The notes beneath the pieces were generated by a model that saw nothing but the letters and a program-made list of their open reading frames with translations, was not told the origin of the DNA and ran no database searches. The position numbers and the translations under genes are program-made. Positions 9,092 through 17,154 of a stretch of 27,280 nucleotides of DNA are shown piece after piece (position 1 is the stretch's first letter; every line of letters begins with the position of its first letter). The DNA comes from an uncultured Sutterella sp. (GTDB lineage Bacteria > Pseudomonadota > Gammaproteobacteria > Burkholderiales > Burkholderiaceae_F). The stretch lies in NCBI GenBank assembly GCA_905213905.1, contig CAJMKD010000029.1, forward strand, positions 1 through 27,280, given 5' to 3'.

Positions 9092-9127
9092 GGCCCCTGG
9101 CAGTCTTTGAACCGCCAGGGGCCTTTA
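9092..9127. terminator. Terminator between convergent autotransporter and EamA genes
   Basis: A perfect 10-bp stem (GGCCCCTGGC / GCCAGGGGCC) with a 12-base loop is followed on the plus strand by TTTAT. It ends a few bases before the EamA stop codon, so it terminates the autotransporter transcript and may also serve the opposing gene. A weaker GCGGACC/GGTCCGC stem lies upstream at about 9012-9043. Confidence 0.8.
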
Positions 9128-9129
9128 TC

Positions 9130-10110
9130 TCAAAAGCGCAATTCAATTGCGTTCGCTTTCTCAAGCCTCTTCTGCCCGCGCGGCTCGTTCGAGGCACGCG
9201 TCTCGGACTTGAGAACAACGGCAAGCCCCGCAAGAATAGCCGCGAGCCCCGCCGCCGCCCAAGGATTCACGCTTTCCTGAACAACGGCAACAGCGAGCAC
9301 AAAGGCCGTCACGGGCTCAAGGAGGCCCAGCGCCACGCAGGTGGAGACGCGCGTCGTTTTGAGCGCCGTGCCGTAAAGAAGATAGGCGCCCCCCGTCGTC
9401 ACGACGCCGAGATAGGCGACGAGCGCCATGTCGGAAAGAATGATCTCGGGCGTCTCCGAAAAGAAGAAGGCTGTCGCGAGCGCAATCACGGCCGCGACCG
9501 TGAAGCTGTGCGCCGATGCGCGCAGCGGCGAGCGCATCCCGACGAGCGACTTCGCGAGCATGGAATAGGCGGCGTAGCAGAAGCCCGCGGCCACGCAGAT
9601 CGCGATCCCCAGGGGATTGACAGTCACGTTCTCCGCTTGAGATATCGCCATCCAGACGCCGCCCGCGATGGCAATCGCAACGCCCGTCACCCAGAGGCGG
9701 TCAGGCGCCTTGCGGCGGACAATCCCGTCGAGAATCCCGGCCCAGACGGGCGCCGCACCGATCGTCGTGCAGGAGCCGAGCGCTACGCCCGCGATTTTCA
9801 CGCCGCTGAAAAAGAGCAGATTGAATAGCGCCATCGCGATCCCAGCGGCGAGCACGCCCAAAAGATAGCTTCCGCCCGATCCCGCCGGCTGCGGCACCGT
9901 CTTTTCGGGCGCAGCCCTTCGGCCCTCCGTCACCCAAAGCGCCGGATAGAAGAAAAGGCATGCACAAAGCACGCGCAGCGCGCCCACCCACAGCGGCGAA
10001 AGCGTCGGGCTCTGAATGAAGGTCTGGACGGTGCCCGTCGTTCCCCAGAGGACAGCGGCTAGCGCTGCGAGAAGAAAGCCGGAGAGGGCGCCGAAGGCGG
10101 ATTTGGACAT
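9130..10110 (-). CDS. EamA-family (DMT) metabolite exporter
   Basis: Inner-membrane drug/metabolite transporter of the EamA family, generally an exporter of amino acids or other small metabolites; the substrate cannot be read from sequence. The protein shows about ten hydrophobic helices in two repeated halves. The first opens AALAAVLWGTTGTVQTF and the second contains GLLEPVTAFVLAVAVVQE, the conserved EamA end-of-domain signature. The ATG at 10110 (MSKSAFGALSGF, 326 aa) was chosen because the first membrane helix starts right after it. An in-frame ATG at 10161 would add 17 mostly hydrophobic residues, and neither start has a clear Shine-Dalgarno. It is divergent from the threonine-aldolase-like gene, which suggests, without proof, a link to amino-acid metabolism. 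Confidence 0.92.
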   Translation of the reverse strand: MSKSAFGALSGFLLAALAAVLWGTTGTVQTFIQSPTLSPLWVGALRVLCACLFFYPALWVTEGRRAAPEKTVPQPAGSGGSYLLGVLAAGIAMALFNLLFFSGVKIAGVALGSCTTIGAAPVWAGILDGIVRRKAPDRLWVTGVAIAIAGGVWMAISQAENVTVNPLGIAICVAAGFCYAAYSMLAKSLVGMRSPLRASAHSFTVAAVIALATAFFFSETPEIILSDMALVAYLGVVTTGGAYLLYGTALKTTRVSTCVALGLLEPVTAFVLAVAVVQESVNPWAAAGLAAILAGLAVVLKSETRASNEPRGQKRLEKANAIELRF

Positions 10111-10457
10111 GCGTGAGAATCCCGAGAGAAGGCAAGAAGAAAAGCCGAACAAGCCGAACATCTGTCACCCGGAGGCTGGAGGACGGCATCGCCGGATATC
10201 TTCTTACTAAATATCTTTATTTGAAGATTCTGGATTATACCGAGCTCGGATCCGCGGCTGCGCTCAGCTTGAGGGACAGAGCCAAAGCGGCCGGGTCCCT
10301 GGCAAATCCGAGCGCAGACAGTAGCACGCAGCCGAACGGATGCAAGCGCCTAAAATACAAAAATTCGAATATTCAAATGCCACCGCAAGAGACTTCAGGC
10401 GCGCGCAGCGAGCGCCCGCGCGCCGAGCGCTCAAGCAAAGATAGGAGACACTGCATC
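10111..10457. other. Intergenic region between EamA and threonine-aldolase-like genes
   Basis: No convincing gene. The left part is AT-rich (about 10200-10240). GAATATTC and ATTCGAAT overlapping palindromes lie at 10363-10374, followed by a GC-rich segment with several GCGC-type stems (10400-10432). TAAAAT at 10351 could be a -10 box but has no good -35 partner. The 16 bases at 10238-10253 resemble a cloning polylinker (discussed among rejected items). Confidence 0.5.
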
Positions 10458-11483
10458 ATGCTTCGATTTGCCTGCGACTATCAGGAAGGGTGCCTGCCCG
10501 CCATTCTCGACCGCCTGATTGAAACAAACCTCGTCCCGGTCGCGGGGTACGGCGAAGACGAATTCGCCGAAAACGCCCGCCGCATCATTCGCGAAGCCTG
10601 CGAGGCGCCGCATGCGCGCGTCTGCTTCTTTGCGGGCGGCACGCAGACGAATTCCGTGACGATTCACGGCATTTTGAGGAGCTACGAAGGCGTTATCTCG
10701 GCCGACACCGGTCACGTGACAGGCCACGAAGCGGGCGCCGTCGAAGCGCGCGGCCATAAGGTGCTCACGCTCCCCCAAAAGGACGGGAAGATCACGGCCG
10801 AAGGCATCCGCGCCTACATGAAGGCCTTTGAAGAGGACGACAGCCGCGACCACATCGTGCAGCCCGGCATGGTCTACATTTCGCAGCCGACGGAGCTCGG
10901 CACGCTCTACAGCCTTGCCGAGCTCGAGGCGATCTCCGCTGCAGCGCATGAATATGGGCTTCCGCTTTTCGTCGACGGCGCGCGCCTCGCTTACGGTCTC
11001 GCCGCGGAAGGAAACGACGTGACGCTTCCAGACCTTGCCCGCCTCACCGACGCCTTCTATATCGGCGGCACGAAGTGCGGGGCCCTGATCGGCGAAGCGC
11101 TCGTCATCACGAATCCCGACATCATGCCGCACTTCTTCACGACGATGAAGCAGCAGGGCGCGATTCTCGCCAAGGGCCGCCTCGTTGGCATCACCTTTGA
11201 AGTGCTGATGACGGAAAACCGCTACGTGGAAGCCGGCCGCCACGGCGACGAGCTCGCGCAGCTCATGAAGAAGGCCTTCATCGAAAAAGGCTACGAGCTC
11301 TACGTCGACACGCCGACGAACCAGATCTTCCCGATCCTCGACGAAGCCACGAAGGCGCGGCTTGAGAAGGACTTCGTCTTCTCGAACTGGTACCACCTCC
11401 CTGACGGGCGCTGGGTGGTGCGCTTCTGCACGTCCTGGGCGACGGATCCGGAAGCGGTGGCGAAGCTCATTGAGGCACTTTGA
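10458..11483 (+). CDS. Low-specificity L-threonine aldolase family protein (PLP-dependent)
   Basis: Fold-type I PLP enzyme of the beta-eliminating lyase/threonine aldolase family, expected to cleave threonine or allo-threonine to glycine and acetaldehyde in the cytoplasm. The 341-aa length fits the family. Visible features are the glycine-rich cofactor segment FFAGGTQTNSV (about 58-67), the DGARLAYG motif (Asp173, Arg176) and the Schiff-base lysine in YIGGTKCGAL (Lys206). The ATG at 10458 has TAGGAGA 9 bases upstream and matches the family start; earlier in-frame starts would add a non-conserved N-terminus. It sits alone, followed by a strong terminator. With SstT nearby it suggests serine/threonine use. 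Exact substrate preference is not visible. Confidence 0.92.
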   Translation: MLRFACDYQEGCLPAILDRLIETNLVPVAGYGEDEFAENARRIIREACEAPHARVCFFAGGTQTNSVTIHGILRSYEGVISADTGHVTGHEAGAVEARGHKVLTLPQKDGKITAEGIRAYMKAFEEDDSRDHIVQPGMVYISQPTELGTLYSLAELEAISAAAHEYGLPLFVDGARLAYGLAAEGNDVTLPDLARLTDAFYIGGTKCGALIGEALVITNPDIMPHFFTTMKQQGAILAKGRLVGITFEVLMTENRYVEAGRHGDELAQLMKKAFIEKGYELYVDTPTNQIFPILDEATKARLEKDFVFSNWYHLPDGRWVVRFCTSWATDPEAVAKLIEAL

Positions 11484-11505
11484 TTCGTCCTTGATCTGAT
11501 ATTGA

Positions 11506-11562
11506 AAGGTGAGGCCGCCGAAGGAGCGTTCGTTCTGAAGGCCTTCGGCGGGACCTTTTTTC
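11506..11562 (+). terminator. Intrinsic terminator of the threonine-aldolase-like gene
   Basis: CCGCCGAAGG (11515-11524) pairs perfectly with CCTTCGGCGG (11542-11551). The stem is extended outward by AGGT/ACCT pairing and followed by a run of six T. It begins about 25 bases after the stop codon. Confidence 0.9.
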
Positions 11563-11724
11563 CTTCTTCACCATTTCATTTGCTTTTAACCGAGCAATTA
11601 AAGCATAAAGAGGCCGGCAATCTATTTTGTCGCATTTAATGAACCACTAAAAAAATTAATATTAAAACTCTTCAAACCCCTTTCAGGTACTAAATTTAGA
11701 TATAACTCGAAAACAGTTTGTCTT

Positions 11725-11740
11725 GTTGCAATACTGCAAC
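11725..11740. repeat. Inverted repeat, possible operator
   Basis: GTTGCA and TGCAAC form a perfect 6-bp inverted repeat around ATAC, about 60 bases upstream of the candidate -35 box. Size and position fit an activator or repressor site; no protein is assigned. Confidence 0.35.
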
Positions 11741-11743
11741 GCA

Positions 11744-11769
11744 CCCCCCTTGCTCAGGATCCAGGGGGG
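11744..11769. repeat. C6/G6 inverted repeat upstream of the second autotransporter promoter
   Basis: CCCCCCT and AGGGGGG bracket a 12-base centre. The arms could form a hairpin or cruciform. The homopolymer arms could also vary in length by slippage, which would change the promoter-proximal spacing. Confidence 0.4.
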
Positions 11770-11800
11770 ATAGATACATAAATAATTTCTTAATTCATTA

Positions 11801-11828
11801 TTGATTTTACAAGAGATCTAATTCTAAT
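11801..11828 (+). promoter_or_regulatory. Candidate sigma-70 promoter for the second autotransporter
   Basis: TTGATT, a 16-base spacer and TCTAAT (five of six matches to TATAAT) lie in AT-rich DNA. Transcription would begin near 11835 and leave a leader of about 130 bases. Visual match only. Confidence 0.45.
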
Positions 11829-11865
11829 TTACACGTAATCAATAAGTGTTTAGGTAGTAATACTC

Positions 11866-11930
11866 CACCCCTTCTATGAGACCGTTCGTAGGATCGGGGG
11901 TGTGCATTGCACAGCGCGCACAAGTTGTGC
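11866..11930 (+). promoter_or_regulatory. Structured 5' leader of the second autotransporter
   Basis: Consecutive inverted repeats: CACCCC/GGGGTG (11866-11871, 11897-11902) enclosing a CTATGA/TCGTAG inner stem, then TGTGCATTGCACA (11901-11913, a 6+1+6 palindrome), then GCACAAGTTGTGC (11918-11930, also 6+1+6). They sit just before the GGAG Shine-Dalgarno at 11951. This suggests control at the RNA level or tandem operators; it matches no riboswitch class I recognise. Confidence 0.5.
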
Positions 11931-11963
11931 ACGCACAAGAAATATTTCTTGGAGTTTCATTTC

Positions 11964-14900
11964 ATGAATAAGAATTTCAAGGTAGTCTTTTCGAAGGCTC
12001 GTAATGCTTTGATGGTCGTGAACGAAGCCACGTCTTCTGTTCAGGCCAAGGGCACCAAGACAGTCATTGCCGTTGCCGTTGCTACGGTTGCAGGCATTGC
12101 CAGCGCAGCAGCAACTAACGTCGAATACACGGGCGACGACATTACTATCGAAGCCGGTCAAGAAGTCACGGTTACGCAGAAGACCACAGACGAAGGCACG
12201 ATCAACATCAATGGCGGTAAAGCTACGCTTACTGGCGGATTTGCTGTCAATACGCAGGCAGATCCTGATACCGGCGCATCGCTCGTGATGAAGGGAGGCG
12301 AACTCGTCGTTAAGGATGGCAACAATTTCCGCAATCTGCAGGTGACGGGCGGCAAGATTGTCATTGATGGCGGCGATGCTGAACGCACTTCCGGGTGGCG
12401 TGCGGGCACATATCTTGGCGGCTATGCTGCTCCGCAGGGTACCGAAGAAACGCGCTCGACGTTGATTTCCGGCACCGGCACTACGGTCAGCGTTACGAAC
12501 GGCATGCTTTACGGCGGTGCCACTGGCTCAAGCAACTCGTCCAAATCCCCGCTACTGATCACCAACGGCGCAACAGTGACGCTTGGCGGAAGCACGTTGA
12601 ACAAGGCCGGCGTCATCTACACGGGTACGGACAAGCCCTTGATCGTCTCTGACGGCGCCAAAGTGTCTGTTGCCAAAGATCAGTACGGCGCCATTTTCAG
12701 CCGTGGCAAGATTACCGTTGATGGCGGTGTCATCGAAAACGCCGGAACGCTCGTGGTTGCCAACTCCATCGGCGAGACAGACACCCCTAACGTAAATACC
12801 GCCAAAGTCACGGATTCGGTCTTCTCGGCTGATAAAGGCGTTGATTTCACCATTACCGCAGGCCAGTTCAATACTGCCGCGACGGGTCTGACGGTCGTCA
12901 ACGGCAAGATCACTTTGGAAGGAACCGGTGCGATTACTGCGCAGAAACTGTCCGCCGCCGGTACGCCCGAAAAAGTTGATGGTTTGACTGGCTTCAATGT
13001 TGAATCGCTCTCTATCGATGAAAACGCTAGCCTGACGGCAACCAACGGTGTTGAAATTGGCGACAAGGGGGCCATTGTGCTGAATGACGGCTCCATTACG
13101 ACGGATAGCATTGTCGTGAAAAGTGGCGGCGCGTTCACTCTCAGCGACGGCTCCATCAATTTCGTTAAGGTGCAGCGCGCCCCGACTCAGGACTTCACGG
13201 TTCAGACCGGCGGCACGTTTACTGTTAATGAAGGCGCAGCACAGGCCTTCAATACGATGACTGTTGAAGGCGGCAGCACAAACAGCATTAAAGGCCGGCT
13301 TGACGTCCAGACACTGACGGTTGATCTCTCCGGCAACAAAACCAGTACGCCTTTCAGCCTGACAGATCAGGGCGAACTCGTTGTGAAGGACATGACCGTT
13401 GACGGCAGCGGATTGGCAGTAGCCATCGACGCTTACGACGACAGCGCTGTGGTTCTCACGGGTAAGATCGACGCTAAGAACGGCACTCGTGCAGTTGTAG
13501 CACGTGACAATTCGACTATTACGCTAGGCGACGATGCTGAAGTGACCGGCAAGGGTGCAATTTATATGTATGCAGGCACCACGCTCGGCACGAATTCTCA
13601 AGTCTTCCGTGATGACGACGGGAAGGTACTTGCAACTGCGCCCGACTTCCTGGAATTTGATAATGGCGCAGCTAAGTCCAATACGACGATCAGCCTGACA
13701 GACAGCACGATGTCGATTGAGGACATCAAGAGTCTTAATACAATGCTTGGCAAGCAAGCCGGCACGGCTATTCAGGCAACCACGATTTGGAACAACAATA
13801 CCGACAAGACCACGCTTTCCGAACTCGCGCTTTCTGAGTGGAAGGACCTCGGCGGCACGGTAATTGGTGCTCTCTCGGCGACGGTGGATAACGCAGGCCA
13901 GTTGATTTCCATTTCGAACGACGCTAGCGGCTACTACAACTTCGGTGCAAAGAATCTTGTCGTATCCGGTGCAACGGCTGATCAGCCTTTGATCCTCGAC
14001 GTTTGGGGCACCAATAATGGCGTTGCTACCCTTGTTGGCGGCGCTGCCGGCACTGAACTCATCGTGGCCGCTAATGGCGAATCCGTTCCTTCGGCTACCA
14101 ACATTAAAGTCAACGGAACGTTGAACTTTGGTGATGCCGCTGGTCTTGCCGCCACGTACGGTCATTTGAACGGTCATGTTGAAGTCGGTGAGAATGTTAC
14201 CAATACGGCTCACGCAACTTTCAACGTTTCCAACGGCTCCTTTGAAATTAAGGAATACGTAAAGACTTTCCAGTACGGCGATGTTACCATTGACGACGAT
14301 GCTACCTTGACGGTTCACAACGTCATGACGAGCGGGAACACGCCGACCCTTCAGACTGCATCCGTCGTTAATGCCGGTACGTTCACGGTCGAAGGCACGC
14401 TGAATGCAGAAACCATTGACAACGATGGCACGTTCACCGTTTCTCACACAGGCCGTGTAAATGCTGACGCATTTCAGGGCACCAGCACGGTTAACGGCGG
14501 CGTTGTGGTGCTCGGCGGCGAAAAGCGCACGGGCACGGGTGAAACCGGCTTTAACGCAGCCATCGGCCAGATCAGCCTCAATGCTGCTAAGGTTGGCGAG
14601 AATGAAGCTGGTGACGAGGAACAGCAGGGCGCTCTGGTGGTTGTCGGCGGCAATACGACCGATGCGATGGCCTATCAGCAGGCGCACCAGCTCGACAACA
14701 CCCTCTGGATTGGTCAGGAAACGCATTTTGCTGCAGAGGATACGGTTACGCTCGGCACTGGCGGCAAAGGTACCTGGAACGGCCATTATTTAGATGGAAA
14801 TTCCGGTAAGGCAGAAAAAACTGTTGCCATCGACATGAAGTCACTCGCGAGCTCCGGCTACAAGGCTGGCGAAACACTCGACAAGACGGCTCAGATCGTT

Positions 14901-16289
14901 AACTACGGTAATAATGCACAGATTTCTGCAGATAAGCTCGTTCTCGCGAACTTTGCCGACATCAACAAGAGCATGCTCGTTCTAAACGAAACGACGGACA
15001 CGTATGAGCTCGTGGTCGGCGACGTTACGGACATTAATAACATTGATCTCGGAACGTCTTTCTACGGCGCCACGCTTGATAGTGGCATCGTTGCCCTCAA
15101 TGCCAACGAAGATCGAGTCCATAGTCTACTTGACGGCCTGGCAGTCGAAAACGAAGTGGTCTACAGCCTCAACAATTTCGAGCTGAATCGCAATGAGCTC
15201 GTCAATGCGATTGTCTTCAAGACCGATGCTTGGGAACGGTCCATTGCCGATAATTTCGCCAAGATTGCTGAAGACAATGGCTGGACGAATGTCGATGGTA
15301 TTTGGCAGCAAGCTGAAGCTCGTGCGGCTTGGGAAGCTTATGAATCCAAGGCCTGGGCTCAGTATGAAGACGGCATTGACTCCGTCTCCTACATGGCTGT
15401 TCTCGGCGGCGCCTTCTCGACCGCAGTCGACATCAACAACGAAGTCTGGAAGTCGCTCGACCGCCGCATGTCGCTCGCGAACCTCAACGCGCCGCGCAAT
15501 GCCTACGGCGTGACGCCGTGGGTTGACGTGATCGGCACGACGAACGAGGCCAAGGACCTCTTCGGCGGCGCCGGCTACGAAGCCGACATCTACGGTGCCG
15601 TCTTCGGCGCCGACTGGACGGCTCCCTGCGGCGCCATCCTCGGTCTCGCGTTCAACGTGGGCCAGGCGGATGCCAACAGCAGCGACTGGAGCAACAAGGT
15701 CGAAAACGACGTCGACTTCTGGGGCGTGAGCCTTTACGGTTCGCACCGCATCGGCAACTTCAACGGCAAGGTCGACCTCGGCTACATCAGCACCTCGAAC
15801 GACCTCTCGACCCACACGGTCCTCGGCAAGTTCGACGAATCGCTTGACGCCGACATCTTCACGATCGGCTTCGGCGGCGAATACATCGTCAACGCCGGTT
15901 CGTTCAATGTCGTTCCGCACGCAGGCATCCGCTGGTCGCGCTTCGACATGGACGACAGCAAGTTCGGTGCCGACTACGACGCCATGAACCTCTTCCAGAT
16001 GCCGATGGGCGTCGCATTCTCCGGCACGTTTGAAACTGCCGGCATGAAGGTCGCGCCGATGATCGACATCTCGGTGGTTCCGGCCTTCGGCGACAAGGAT
16101 GCTGAAGCCTCCTACATGGGCGGCTACAAGGATGCAACCCGCGTCGTCGACACCAACCCGATCCAGATGACCTTGGGCGTCACGGGTCAGGTTGATGCCT
16201 GGACCTTCGGCGTCAACTACGGCCTCACGGCTGGCGGTGATGAACGCTTGAACAACTCGTTCAACCTCAATGCCCGCTACACCTTCTAA
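11964..16289 (+). CDS. Large autotransporter adhesin-like protein with ESPR signal
   Basis: Surface autotransporter of 1441 aa. The N-terminus MNKNFKVVFSKARNALMVV matches the extended signal peptide region (ESPR) of type V secretion, followed by the hydrophobic core and probable cleavage after GIASAA near residue 49. The passenger is rich in Thr, Gly, Asn and Val with repeated short strands (GGTFTV, TVNGG and DDATLTV types), typical of a right-handed beta-helix adhesin. The barrel covers about residues 1175-1441 and ends NARYTF. The ATG at 11964 was chosen because the ESPR begins there, with GGAG 9 bases upstream; an earlier in-frame ATG at 11907 lies within the leader stems. Base use changes sharply near 15390: the passenger is mixed in codon use, the barrel strongly GC-ending. 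The biological target is unknown. Confidence 0.94.
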   Translation: MNKNFKVVFSKARNALMVVNEATSSVQAKGTKTVIAVAVATVAGIASAAATNVEYTGDDITIEAGQEVTVTQKTTDEGTININGGKATLTGGFAVNTQADPDTGASLVMKGGELVVKDGNNFRNLQVTGGKIVIDGGDAERTSGWRAGTYLGGYAAPQGTEETRSTLISGTGTTVSVTNGMLYGGATGSSNSSKSPLLITNGATVTLGGSTLNKAGVIYTGTDKPLIVSDGAKVSVAKDQYGAIFSRGKITVDGGVIENAGTLVVANSIGETDTPNVNTAKVTDSVFSADKGVDFTITAGQFNTAATGLTVVNGKITLEGTGAITAQKLSAAGTPEKVDGLTGFNVESLSIDENASLTATNGVEIGDKGAIVLNDGSITTDSIVVKSGGAFTLSDGSINFVKVQRAPTQDFTVQTGGTFTVNEGAAQAFNTMTVEGGSTNSIKGRLDVQTLTVDLSGNKTSTPFSLTDQGELVVKDMTVDGSGLAVAIDAYDDSAVVLTGKIDAKNGTRAVVARDNSTITLGDDAEVTGKGAIYMYAGTTLGTNSQVFRDDDGKVLATAPDFLEFDNGAAKSNTTISLTDSTMSIEDIKSLNTMLGKQAGTAIQATTIWNNNTDKTTLSELALSEWKDLGGTVIGALSATVDNAGQLISISNDASGYYNFGAKNLVVSGATADQPLILDVWGTNNGVATLVGGAAGTELIVAANGESVPSATNIKVNGTLNFGDAAGLAATYGHLNGHVEVGENVTNTAHATFNVSNGSFEIKEYVKTFQYGDVTIDDDATLTVHNVMTSGNTPTLQTASVVNAGTFTVEGTLNAETIDNDGTFTVSHTGRVNADAFQGTSTVNGGVVVLGGEKRTGTGETGFNAAIGQISLNAAKVGENEAGDEEQQGALVVVGGNTTDAMAYQQAHQLDNTLWIGQETHFAAEDTVTLGTGGKGTWNGHYLDGNSGKAEKTVAIDMKSLASSGYKAGETLDKTAQIVNYGNNAQISADKLVLANFADINKSMLVLNETTDTYELVVGDVTDINNIDLGTSFYGATLDSGIVALNANEDRVHSLLDGLAVENEVVYSLNNFELNRNELVNAIVFKTDAWERSIADNFAKIAEDNGWTNVDGIWQQAEARAAWEAYESKAWAQYEDGIDSVSYMAVLGGAFSTAVDINNEVWKSLDRRMSLANLNAPRNAYGVTPWVDVIGTTNEAKDLFGGAGYEADIYGAVFGADWTAPCGAILGLAFNVGQADANSSDWSNKVENDVDFWGVSLYGSHRIGNFNGKVDLGYISTSNDLSTHTVLGKFDESLDADIFTIGFGGEYIVNAGSFNVVPHAGIRWSRFDMDDSKFGADYDAMNLFQMPMGVAFSGTFETAGMKVAPMIDISVVPAFGDKDAEASYMGGYKDATRVVDTNPIQMTLGVTGQVDAWTFGVNYGLTAGGDERLNNSFNLNARYTF

Positions 16290-16342
16290 TTTCAGCTCGT
16301 TCATGAACGGCATCCGCCGTTCCCAAACCTGAATAAGGAAGG

Positions 16343-16418
16343 GGAGGGCCTCCTCGCCGAGGCCCTCCGCAAAGCCCCGCCCGTTTCTCGCAACAGCGGG
16401 AAGCGGGCTTTTCTTTTC
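16343..16418 (+). terminator. Tandem terminator hairpins after the second autotransporter
   Basis: The first hairpin is perfect: GGAGGGCCTC (16343-16352) pairs with GAGGCCCTCC (16359-16368). The second (about 16371-16413) is an imperfect AAGCCC/GGGCTT stem followed by TTTTCTTTT. Together they give a strong stop for the long autotransporter transcript. Confidence 0.8.
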
Positions 16419-16492
16419 TGCGAGGAGGAGGGCATAGCCGTCGGTTTCCCGACGCTCATGCTGCTGCCAGCCGCTTTCCAAAGGCAATCGCC

Positions 16493-16864
16493 ATGCAGTC
16501 CGACAACAAGAGACTCACGACGCGCGGCTCGTCGACGAACGACGAATCGCCGCCCGAACGCATTCGTCCGAAATACCCGTCCGCGCAGAAAAGAAAAGCC
16601 GCACTGGCGCTATTTGAATCAGGCACCGGCTACAAAAGCGCCGCCGCGCTCCTGGGACTATCCGTCTACACAGTTCGCGACTGGCACCGGAAGTTCAAAA
16701 AGGGAACCTTCCGCGTCGAACTCAATCCCAAGCAGTACCGCCACACGCCGGAAACGAAGGCGCGCGTCATTGCGCTTCGCGAGAGCGGCTGCTCCTGGCG
16801 TGAAGTAAGCACAATCACTGGCGTCAATATTTCCACCTGCCGCAGCTGGGTGGAAGAAAGCTGA
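16493..16864 (+). CDS. Small protein with two helix-turn-helix segments
   Basis: A 123-aa basic protein, probably DNA-binding. Residues about 33-68 (KRKAALALFESGTGYKSAAA, then VYTVRDWHRKFKKG) and about 86-120 (ETKARVIALRESGCSW, then NISTCRSWVEES) each read as a transposase/Hin-type HTH of the form 'ALxLxExGxSxxxVAxxxGVSxxTVxxW'. Such double HTH units occur in IS-type OrfA proteins and in stand-alone regulators. No catalytic transposase ORF follows, and no terminal inverted repeats were found. AAAGG lies 9 bases before the ATG. A CGTCGG/CCGACG hairpin at 16439-16454 precedes it. It could be a domesticated regulator or a transposase remnant. Confidence 0.75.
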   Translation: MQSDNKRLTTRGSSTNDESPPERIRPKYPSAQKRKAALALFESGTGYKSAAALLGLSVYTVRDWHRKFKKGTFRVELNPKQYRHTPETKARVIALRESGCSWREVSTITGVNISTCRSWVEES

Positions 16865-17154
16865 AAGCTCGCAAAGAGGGGAGCAGCTCAGCGCCTCCGG
16901 CATAAGCGCAAAACGCCATCCGCAGCAACTTGGTTCAAAATGCAGGTGATTACCCTCAAGAAGCCTGCACTTAGCGATACTTAACGTTCCTGCTCAACTA
17001 GTAAACAAGCCTATCGAAGGCAACAAACGTCTGAAAAGCTTATAGTGGCAAGGTTTTGTTCCTTTGCCGAAGGCAACCGAACGGGACAGCAATTCCCACT
17101 GTCCTTTCATAAGAAGAAAGTTATACGCACGCTAAGCACTCAAAGGATCCCCTC
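16865..17154. other. Leader and promoter region of sstT
   Basis: About 290 bases without a gene. Two small stems are visible: GGCAAGG/CCTTTGCC (about 17047-17068) and GGACAG/CTGTCC (17084-17104). TATAGT at 17041 and TTATAC at 17121 could be -10 boxes, but neither has a convincing -35. Confidence 0.45.

Larger units (their letters stand above)
11563..11963. other. AT-rich regulatory region upstream of the second autotransporter
   Basis: About 400 bases without a gene and markedly more AT-rich than the flanks, especially 11580-11720 and 11770-11860, where A/T tracts could bind H-NS-like proteins or act as UP elements. It contains two inverted repeats, a good candidate promoter and a structured leader, each listed separately. 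Confidence 0.7.

Noticed and set aside
7980..9233. Long minus-strand frame opposite the first autotransporter barrel
   Set aside because: Arg/Ala/Glu-rich complement of a conserved barrel; it also crosses the terminator region and overlaps the EamA gene. No domain seen.
10238..10253. TACCGAGCTCGGATCC, identical as far as I recall to part of a common cloning-vector polylinker
   Set aside because: Only 16 bases match, they centre on a natural palindrome (CCGAGCTCGG), and the flanks continue as ordinary host-like intergenic DNA without other vector sequence. Kept as chance unless a vector screen says otherwise.
11866..11930. A known riboswitch class in the second autotransporter leader
   Set aside because: The stems are simple palindromes and I could not match conserved loop sequences of any riboswitch family.
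15126..16487. 453-codon minus-strand frame opposite the second autotransporter barrel
   Set aside because: Composition and lack of motifs mark it as a shadow of the GC3-biased barrel; it also runs through the terminators.
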